The notes under the pieces were generated by a model that was given only the letters and a program-made list of their open reading frames with translations, searched no databases and had not been told where the DNA came from. The translations under genes and the position numbers were made by a program. A DNA stretch of 64,000 bases from Amanita rubescens (lineage: Eukaryota; Basidiomycota; Agaricomycetes; Agaricales; Amanitaceae). Below are positions 11,401-19,816 of the stretch, in pieces (positions within the stretch are counted from its first letter, which is position 1; every line of letters begins with the position of its first letter). The DNA lies in contig WION01000001.1 of the NCBI GenBank assembly GCA_015039365.1, forward strand, positions 124,001 through 188,000. The letters are read 5' to 3'.

Positions 11401-14006
11401 CTTTTACAAAATGTGCAATGTTGCTCACTCCCTGAAGTTGGTGATATGAAAAGATGTGATAAGAATGCCTTCCACAAACATCTTCATGTTGCTTACATTC
11501 TGTCAGCCATAGGGAAAAAAATACATTGAACAGCTTTTCAGAAGTATTTGCAATGTTACTCACATACTGCTGGTGGCCATCATAGGTAATCTTTTATCAT
11601 CTCTTGAACCATTAAGCCAGTATGACATGTTACTGACCTCCTGTTATAGGAAAAGATGTGATTTCACTGCTTTTCACAAACTTGCAATATCACTCACAAT
11701 CTGTAGAACAAAAAAATGTGTCCAAATTGTCCTGTAGCAGAGTGGCAAGCATCACCCACTTCCTTTTGGAATGGAAAAGTTAGCATCATGAATTGGGAAA
11801 ACAGAAAGTAATGCCACTGACTCTCTTTCACCATAAGTATTTCATATGATGAATAAACATATCACAAAAGGATCACATACATCCTGTTGGTTTTGAAATA
11901 GCTTGTGAAGAGGTTTTGAAAAGGAGAAATATTTACTGTCTGTTGTTTTGGGACAAGATGTAATGTTTATAAAGCAGATAGAAAAAAAATGGCACTTGCT
12001 TCCTATTATTAATTGAATGAAATTTGTTGAGACCATCTTTCAGATGATAGTATGTATGCTACATTCACCCACTTTCTGTTGTTCATCAAGTTACATATGT
12101 CTGATAAGCTGGACAAACATCAGTGTTGCTTACTTTCTTTAAGCAGGTCAGGTGTGGTGTGATGCAGTATTGTATTGCTCACTCCCTTGACTGGATTGAC
12201 AAGTCTGCTCACAATGATAGATTGACTCACTTGCTGTTGGCCACACAATGCACCATGAGAATATTTACCAAAAATCAAAATTGAGTCATGTCACTCACTT
12301 CCTGTAGATAATGGGACAAGACTGCTGATCACAAAAGGAAGCATTACTAACAAACTGTTGTTATGAGACAACATATCAGATCTATGCTAGTCCAATGTCA
12401 CTTACCCACTGATATCAATATCATCAGATCCTGCCACCAAGAATGTGGTGACAACTAACCTGTGTTTCGCTCAGTTGTTTACTGGCCATCTGAAGCAATG
12501 CTGATTTCATTTTCATGTACTAGAGGGATTGGAGTGTTATTTACCTCCTGCCAGTGATGATCTTCTGCAAGTATTTATCATTCTATATGAAGCCCACCTA
12601 CCTCCCTGCCCACCTATTGTGATTTAAATTTTCCAATGCTGATGTGCTGTCTGACAAGAATGCATACCCAGAAGTGTGGAAATTTTGAAAAAACTATGAA
12701 AATAATATCATTCCATGACCAATATTTATACTTCAGAACATGTCTGAATAATGTCAATGTTAGTAAGTGACATTTTGAATGTGACCCTCACTGAAGTGCA
12801 GATTTAACACAGAGGTCAAGATTATTCATCTGTGTTGAAACAAACAGCTGATGTGTGCTGTCATCATCTATGGCATCAGCAGTCTGCTGAGTTAATTCAG
12901 CACAACCCCTCTCCATTAAATCCATGTCTATGAAATAACATTACTCTCATTTTTGGGGAGGAGATACTCATCATTCTCACCTTCTAATCGTACATATGCC
13001 TTGGGAGGATATTTGGCATCCAAAACTTTGGGAAGATATACTTTTTGAAAAGTGATTTCAGCAATTTCCCTAGCTCTCTCCCACTTATCTTCATCTTTTA
13101 CATCAGTTAAGTTGACAAATTCACTGGCTATTTGACCATCAAATTTAGTGAATATGACCACCAAAGGAACTGTAAAGGAAAATATTTACTAGTCAGTACT
13201 AGTGGCAAGTTGGCTGGCAGTGGGTGGGGGTAACAAAAGTTAAGTGTAAACAATCTCTCCAAAACAACAAGTTACAAGATAAGATATGACATTAGGTCTC
13301 ACCTCTGCCTGTCCCTTTATTGAAGAATTCAAGTTCCACAGGTAGAATGGGACGAGGGCTGTCCATGGGTATACAGTACCTAGAGGAACCCAGGATCAGC
13401 CAGTACTACTGTAAAGGGATAAAGCAAGATACCAAATTGCATGTAGCTGATTTTTCAGCTCAGTTTCTGCAGACTTCTTTTCAATGAACTTCCAAGCAAT
13501 CTCTAATTCCCCAGTTGAACCAGATTCAAAACCCTGAGAGTCATGGAAGACAAAGTTACTTCCAGGGTATGTAATCTGATGCTCAATATTGTGCAACCCT
13601 CTCTGTTATCATTACATGTAAATGGGTTCATCCATATATGTATCATTATCTGACTCACCTCAAGTGATGGCATCAGATGTCGCACAGACTGTTTAAGATG
13701 GTTACCTGCAAAAAACTCAACAGTCAGAGGAAGCACAAAACTCAGACTGACTTGCCATTCTTAGTCACATATGATGGGCTTTGTTCCCTTTGCTACACCA
13801 CAAACCTTCTCAAGGATGGTTGTCTTGCCTGCATTAGCCCTCCCAATGACAAGGATGCGAAAGTGTGGGCATAGATAGCGTTCCCTGAGCATTTGAACAT
13901 GTGTCTCATCTGCATCTGATTATATGTCAGCCAAGGATTAGCAAGCTGAGAGTTGAGACACATAAATTAGCCTACTCAAAGAAGGTGCACTAGTTGTATT
14001 TCCCAT
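8437..14006 (-). CDS. P-loop GTPase with 51 one-codon micro-exons
   Basis: Fungal GTPase of the HSR1/MMR1-like type, read right to left. Exons: 13976..14006, 13769..13915, 13659..13705, 13433..13602, 13303..13379, 12981..13169, 12792..12927, 12668..12743, 12602..12613, 12545..12564, 12460..12481, then 51 micro-exons (separate entry), then 8944..9002, 8875..8915, 8554..8817 and 8437..8495 (stop TAA). Phases agree throughout, giving 501 aa. MGNTTS at the start fits N-myristoylation. G domain: Walker A GRANAGKTT (35-43), HDSQGFESG (95-103), G4 motif TKFD (165-168), then AYVRLEDMDLMERGCAELT. It ends FSKFPHFW near residue 291. Residues 310-361 come one codon at a time. The C-terminal domain (FWIDKPFLPSVTEALDQYK, DFVL-type strands, ending HLYKISF) is unrecognised. 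Weak points: introns of 37 nt and 28 nt, a GTCTTA donor at 8874, and the T|GTGACT donor at 13768. G-domain integrity argues for a live gene; nucleotide binding at a membrane is inferred. Confidence 0.8.
9059..12408 (-). repeat. Array of homologous introns separated by single codons
   Basis: Sense-strand unit: GTGAGTGACATTGCACAT... GTGAAAGGCAG... TTTTCCTATGACCAACAG, then exactly one triplet, then the next GTGAGT. Triplets with their left + coordinate, in translation order: TGG 12406, TTT 12352, GAA 12299, CAA 12231, AAA 12134, AAA 12073, GAA 12000, ACA 11937, GAT 11881, AGA 11822, GAA 11760, ATT 11698, GAG 11638, TAT 11564, AAT 11497, GGA 11429, CAA 11349, CAA 11281, TAT 11213, TTT 11147, CTT 11077, GAA 11012, GAA 10941, GAA 10873, AAA 10803, GAA 10738, CAA 10668, GCT 10598, CGA 10533, TTT 10464, CGAGCA 10385 (6 nt), CTT 10319, CTT 10255, GAA 10186, CGA 10122, TCT 10062, GGA 10008, CTT 9932, CTT 9880, CAA 9811, CAA 9746, GTT 9681, CAA 9622, CAA 9563, CTT 9498, CTT 9438, GAA 9370, CTT 9312, AAA 9245, ATT 9186, TTT 9059. 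No triplet is a stop. Introns are mostly 49-77 nt; two are 94 and 124 nt. Confidence 0.85.
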
Positions 14007-14774
14007 GATGATGTGTGATGTGTAATGTGTTTGATGAGAGGGTGGTGAAAAGGAAATGTTTGGTTCCACAGAAAAGTACACCAAGGATGATGGGAAACTT
14101 ATGCAATATGTAGCTGGGTGTGTGAATCAACTCGAAGCTGTGTGCTGGATGATGTGTCTATTAGGAGATCAGCAGGAATCAGTAGTTAATTCAACGATGT
14201 GGCTTGACCTACTACTAGTAATGCGTGAAGTGTAGATAGATTCTGTATATCAGGTGACCGTGCGACTCCTTGATAGCTGGTTAGAAACGATGCGTTTGGT
14301 CAAGACTTGAGAGCGCACAGAGCGATGTGAGTGTGGTACGGATACGAGCGAAATCTAGTCTGGGTTGAGAGCGCTTAGGACTATAAGTTCACGAGGCATA
14401 ACGCCACAGGAACTAGGTTGCTCCATTCGGCAACGTGGGTACCCGTCTTCCCGACTCGGCCATTCTAGCCCCTTCTCGAAACACGGATTCTCAGGCCAGG
14501 TCTCATGCCAGCGACGCAACAATATCCACACACTGCCAAACCACATCGTCTTCGCCAGTCCAACACAACCTAAACAATCTTATAATCAAGCCAACAAACG
14601 TATGAAAAAGAGCAGAAGACTGGTGGATCAACCGCCAATGTTGAGACTTGTCTACTGAGGCCTTCTTTCACAGTTATCAGTACCACGGCCTGAAGATATG
14701 CGGAGAACAAGGCTAAGCCTCGCCGCGATCCCAGCCTGAACACCCCTCTCTCCTTTCTGTACATACCTTTAGTA
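14007..14774. other. Intergenic: GTPase promoter and CCT2 3' flank
   Basis: Upstream of the GTPase start codon (14004..14006) and downstream of the predicted CCT2 stop. Composition returns to the window norm near 14.25 kb. No gene was supported. Confidence 0.5.
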
Positions 14775-16860
14775 CTAACCCTGGCGCCCATTCGCCACCA
14801 TCAGTCTCAACTCCTCACGCTCTTTTTTCGTGACACCAAAGAATTATGTTCCGCACGCATATGTTGACTTGACTATTCCTTACATTGTAATGTTCCTTGC
14901 GGTGCAGGGGTTATTTACATTACTACCGTATCGCATTTCTGTTCTCATACCTGCCTCACGTTTCCGCGGTGCAGCCCGCAGAATATCATCTACCCGGATA
15001 ATCATCTCAGCTGCCTCGCTTGCACTCAAAACCACCAGCCGTTTCAGCTTGTAGCTCTCAGTCACCCCAAGCTGCTTCATCGACCCAATCGTGCCCTGGT
15101 CCATATCTAGGGAGCGTTATGTTCAGCAAAAAAGATGGAAAAAACAAGTAGACAAACCCACCTAGTCCAGCATCATTGAAACCCTCGTAATGTGCTGCCC
15201 GCAGCTTCGCTACGAGATCAGCCGAGTCATACCCTGCATTATCTGCAAGGATAATTGGTATCTGCCGCAGTGCCCGTCCAAACGCTTCCACTGCTAGCGC
15301 TTTTTTCCCCTTCACCTTACGTGCCTCTTCCTCCACCGCACAGCTCATGAGCATCTCGGAGCACCCTCCGCCTAACACCGTCCGCGTCTCTTTTACAGTC
15401 TGAGACAACACCGAGAGCGCGTCATGTAATGATCGCTCGGCTTCGTCTACCATCTGGTTCGTTGACCCACGCAGGACGACCGTGCATGCTTCTCCAGCAG
15501 CAACCCCAGAAAACTTGATGAGCTAGAAATAAAAAAGGGGCAAATCAGAAAAGACGCGAAGAAATTGAAATCACGACCGCCACCAACCTTGTCCTCTCCA
15601 ATCATGATTTCCTCGATCACATCGCACCGCCCTAACCGAACTAACTCGGGTCGATCAAACGTACTTGCGATTTCACCTCCGGTGACCAACGAAAGCCTCT
15701 CTACGCCTTCGAAATCAGCATGCTCGATGACCAAGATTCCTTTTTCGGCTAGCAGGGAATCTGGGTAGTTGTAAATTAGCTGGCGGTTGACGAAGCAGTT
15801 GATGCCGTGTGCCGCGATGGCTTCGACTTTTGATTTCATTTTTTCCTGTAAATGGAATTTTAAACGATAGGCATTTAAAAACGAGTAAGGACTTGCCCGT
15901 TCTGCTCTCTCGAGCTCTGCGAGTTTTCCTGTACTGTCGACTTTGACGCGTGCACCAAAGACTTTAATTTTGTCCGTATCCATGGCTATCGAGTCATATA
16001 TATATGAGAACCACGTATCGTGCGTAAATCCAATCTTACATGTATTAGCAATGAGTATTTTTGCATTTTCGATTCGTTTGGGTGAGCTCGGTGAGATCGT
16101 CTTGTTCAGGATGAATCCTTCGTCGAGATACGAATCCGTCAACTTGCCTCCCACTTTTTTAATGATTTGTATATGCTCTAGGTCCGCCGATCCCTATCAT
16201 TCAGACACATCAGCATCTTCGAACCAAAACCCTACACGAGACACGCACCTTGAGCCTCAAAACAGCATCTACCGCCAAATTCGCAAAATACTCCTTATCC
16301 TGCGCCAAAACCTTGGAAGACAACGTCGTCCTCGCGATATTCACCAAATCCTCTCTAAACTTCTTGGGATCATGCGAATTGTCCACCGCCGCGCCCTCCA
16401 ACGCTTTCAACGCAGCCACGCTCGCGATCCTATACCCCTCCACCACCGTCTGCGGATGAATCTTCTGATTGATCAACCTTTCCGCCTCCCTCAAACACTC
16501 CGCGGCAAGCACGCACACACTCGTCGTCCCATCCCCCACTTCGTCGTCTTGAACTTTGGATATGTTGACGAGAATTTTAGCAGCGGCATTGTCGAGCTGA
16601 ATCGATTTGAGGATCGTTGCGCCATCGTTTGTCACGTTTATGTCTCCGGAAGAGGCGGATTGGAGGATTTTGTTCATTCCTTTAGGGCCGAGGGTGGATT
16701 TGACGAGGTCCCCGAGGGCAAGGGCCCCTACGAAGGAAGAAAGACGCGCGTTTTCGGCTCGTTCTTCTGTTGCCTTGCGTGTTGAAAAATGGGTTAGAAG
16801 GAATGGGTGTGGATGGGTGAGTTAAAATGGTACCTGTTCGCTTAGGATTTGCATGGACAT
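14775..16860 (-). CDS. CCT2: T-complex protein 1 subunit beta (CCT2)
   Basis: Subunit of the cytosolic eight-member TRiC/CCT ring that folds actin, tubulin and other proteins with ATP. Exon 1 is 16834..16860 (MSMQILSEQ). Later exons give [50 protein letters not shown] (ATP-binding/hydrolysis motif with the catalytic Asp in GDGTT), [96 protein letters not shown] and [18 protein letters not shown], all diagnostic of the beta subunit. The C-terminus is uncertain. After RAAPRKREA a GTATGA donor lies at about 14961, and a small last exon ([14 protein letters not shown], stop 14775..14777) is the best continuation. Otherwise the frame stops at about 14880. Confidence 0.9.
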
Positions 16861-17605
16861 GGTTGAGTTATCTTGACGAGTTATCGCGCGTCGTGATCTG
16901 TGTCGGTCGCTTAGTCAGCAAGCGTATTACTCGTCCACCCAATACAAGTTCCTCGCAGAGTTCTCAACTTAATAATCCAACATTGACTCTCTTCTCGATG
17001 ACGGTGGGCGGGTGGATGCGAGAGTGAAAGCTTCTGCGTTATGTCGAAGAGAAGCGCCTCATTCCCTCCCCGCTTGAGATGATCCGTGAGACGCGGGAAT
17101 TAGTTGAGGAGAGACTCCGCGATTCCTCCTTGTCGCCTCGGCCCTTTCGCGCCAGGCCAGCCAACGTGGTCCTATCTGCAGAGTATCGAGTTCTAGAATA
17201 TCTCTATGGAACTTGGAAGTCGCGCGATTGCCTGCCATGATTCCGCGTCAGGAAGGAATTTGTTCAAGATTTATTCACGCTGGTGAGTCTATAGTATGTT
17301 TTGAGTCTTGGCAAAGGGTAGGCAACTTTCCACCACCGCGGTTGTACTGTACATGTCTGATGAAGTTGCAGTGTGGAATTGTTGCGGAACGGTTCTCCTG
17401 CCGTGTATCAAAATATCATGATTGGTCATGATCCTCCGAACGTTTACGCCGTATGACTGCCGTATGATCTCGTATGATCTGGTATTGGATAGCACGTGCT
17501 TAGCAACTGATATCGGTATAAAAACTGCGCGATCCCACGACAAACGATAGGGCTGGCCCTCAAATTACCATTTCCTTTGCCTACTCCGCGATCTGCATCG
17601 ATATT
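16861..17605. other. Divergent intergenic region
   Basis: Lies between the CCT2 start (-) and the secreted-protein start (+). Positions 17340-17560 resemble 18770-19000, upstream of the second secreted-protein copy: both have a TATCATGAT-type motif, an agcacgtgct palindrome (17491 and 18943) and a TATAAA-like box (17516 and 18968). These are likely shared promoter elements. Confidence 0.5.
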
Positions 17606-18340
17606 ATGTTGTTCTCGTATCTACTGTTGTTATTCCTGCTTACCATTTCTGCGACGGCGGCTCCCCTGCTCGACCCGGTTCCTCTTAAATATGCACGCGA
17701 CCTATCTGATACAGAATGGATACAGGTGTGTTGTTTTTTAACTATGTTGTGTCTCAGCATGCTAATATCGCATAGATGGTGAGTATTGTTACTTTTAGTC
17801 TTCGTTCGCACCATCTCACACGGGACAAGGAAGAGGGGAGACCTAAAGATCGTGTCGTTTTCGAGAGCGACGGGCTTTCTATCACCAAAATTCTATTGTT
17901 TAAGGCTGAGAATGCTTCCCCAATAATGGTTGACGTACCCCGCTTAATAAGAACGGATAAATCCTGGTTGACTGGCCAGTGGAAACAAATTAGCGTCAGT
18001 GGTTACTCGACATACAAATTTTTTCGCGTATCTCATGTGCAATGGTCTTTATACAGCCTGGACAGCTTTACGCGCCCAAGATGTTTGTCAGATACTCCCG
18101 CCAACTTTTCTACGTGATAAAGGAAATGCCACGTTCCTAAAGGCATATTTGACAGGTACTCGCCGCACGCCGTGGTCTGGGGGTGTGCCGACATGTTGAA
18201 AGTTTTTTTGTTTAGTGCTTTACGTATCATTTATGGATTGGACGGCCACTTTAATTTTAAGATGGAAAGTGCATCCTTTAAGCCTCCTGCCTTTCGCTAC
18301 CTGTCTAACATCACGGCCCACAGAGAGTATAAAACCATAA
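17606..18340 (+). CDS. Small secreted protein, copy 1, with one-codon exon
   Basis: Family not recognised. Exon 1 17606..17725 encodes a clear signal peptide (MLFSYLLLLFLLTISATAAP) and 20 more residues. Comparison with copy 2 at 19058 suggests exon 2 is only ATG (17776..17778), between a CATAG acceptor and a GTGAGT donor. Exon 3 is 17830..18001 (EEGRPKDRVVFESDGLSITK, ending WKQISVS). Exon 4 is 18057..18155 (WTALRAQDVCQILPPTFL). A last exon from 18216 to TAA at 18340 is weak. Without the extra intron, exon 2 reads through from ATG as MVSIVTFSLRSHHL, also open. A role in secretion follows from the signal peptide; nothing else can be said. Confidence 0.5.
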
Positions 18341-19057
18341 TGCTTTGTCGGCTGATGATACTTGTGCATCAAAATATCATGATCGGTCACGGTCCTCTGG
18401 TATATTGGATGCACGGCAAGACGTGTAACATGTTGAACGTATGATAGTAACAAGGCGTGATGAACACGGATCATGCTATGCTCTTGGAGAAAGCGACGAA
18501 TGCGCTCGAATGCGTGATGAACACATCGAAGACGTCCAACTCGGTGATGTCCGTGTAACCAACACGGTAAAAATTCAGAAAGATCTCGCCTTGATCTAAT
18601 CAGCATGTATGGGCAACTTAACGACATGTACTTGTTGTTGTGTACGGTAGCACGAGGTCAGCAAACCATGCCCTACGTCGCGACTCGTCATGCTTTTCTT
18701 ACCCTCTTCCGGCTTCTATCTTCATCGCTTGGAGCCACGCTCGCAAGCATGTGGTTTTCGACCGCGGTTGTACTGTCGTCACGGTCTGACGAAATTGCAG
18801 TGCGGTGGTTCCTCAAGTTCCGAAACGGTTCTCCCTAGTAACAGCTGATCTTGTGCATCAAAATTGTTATGGATCATGATGCTATCATGATCCGTTGGAG
18901 TCCGAGTCTCCCGTCCGGCAATGGGCATATAGTGGGATGGCAGCACGTGCTCAGAAACTGGGAACGATATAAATACTGCATGATCCCCAACATACGACAG
19001 AGCTGGCCTCCATCGAAAAACTACCCATATTAATTTCCTCGACTGTTCACCACTGCC

Positions 19058-19570
19058 ATGTTGTTCTCATATCCAATGATTTTACTCCTATTCAGTATTT
19101 CTGTGGTGGCAGCCCCCTTTCCACGCGGGCCAGTTCGCCTCGCAAATGCAGGGGTATCTATGTAATAAAGCACTTACACGGGTGCGTTATTCCAAACTTT
19201 GTTCACATGTATCTCAGCATACTCATATACTGTAACACACAGAAATTGGTGAATATCGTTATTTTTAATCTGTGTTCACACCATCTCACATTGGCATGGA
19301 TCAGGAGGGAGGTCAAAAGATACTTCGTATCGACTTCAAGGGCAAAGAACAAGAACATTCTATTACTGAGCTTCACGTGACTGAGGGTCACGGAGAAGAA
19401 CATAGTGAAGATAGTGAAAATAAAGAAAACGATGTCCCTTTTGAAGTTTTTGTACCTCAATTGGATAAGGAGGATGAATGGTTTATGAGTGGCTTGTGGA
19501 AACCAGTTACGGTCAGTGGCAATTTAACATTTTTCGTGTGTCTGATGTGGAATAATCTTTATACAGCGTA
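19058..19570 (+). pseudogene. Small secreted protein, copy 2, probably decayed
   Basis: Paralogue of the gene at 17606. Exon 1 gives MLFSYPMILLLFSISVVAAP (signal peptide), then RGPVRLANAG. The position matching the rest of copy 1 exon 1 reads into TAA at about 19164. The body starting near 19317 (EGGQKILRIDFKGKEQEHS, later DEWFMSGLWKPVTVSG) aligns with copy 1 exon 3. The next exon position runs into TAA directly after the TATACAG acceptor (about 19567). It may still be expressed with altered splicing, but I read it as a degrading duplicate. Confidence 0.45.
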
Positions 19571-19816
19571 ACTCCAATCTCCCGCGAACGGTAGAAATCA
19601 AATACGATGAACACCACAAAGAATTCTTCGTCACAGCACATAGAACTTGAAGGACACCGTATTTTACAGCCAAATGTGGAGTCGCGGTATGCGGTGATTT
19701 AAAGCGTGCTATCTGTAGAAATGTATTGTTTTTAGTCGGTACTGGCAGCGTGACAGGAATAGAAGTAAGCGTGTGAACTAATAATAATATTGGCACAGTA
19801 CGTGTCCTACTTCTTC

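Noticed and set aside
9301..11560. Forward-strand frames across the repeat region (repetitive Cys/His-containing peptides)
   Set aside because: They are translations of the antisense of the intron repeat, change frame with unit length, and have no support; the minus-strand splice model explains the region.
9059..12408. CRISPR-like array (regular spacing of near-identical repeats)
   Set aside because: Repeats fill the whole period and the 'spacers' are only 3 nt; eukaryotic introns with splice sites explain it better.
12928..12980. Stop codon after NESNVIS as the end of the G domain
   Set aside because: A 53-nt intron (GTGAGA...CATAG) removes it and joins AYVRLE to DMDLMERG in frame, matching the family.
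14365..14658. Plus-strand 97-codon frame upstream of the GTPase gene
   Set aside because: No similarity; overlaps the 3' flank of CCT2 and reads as noise.
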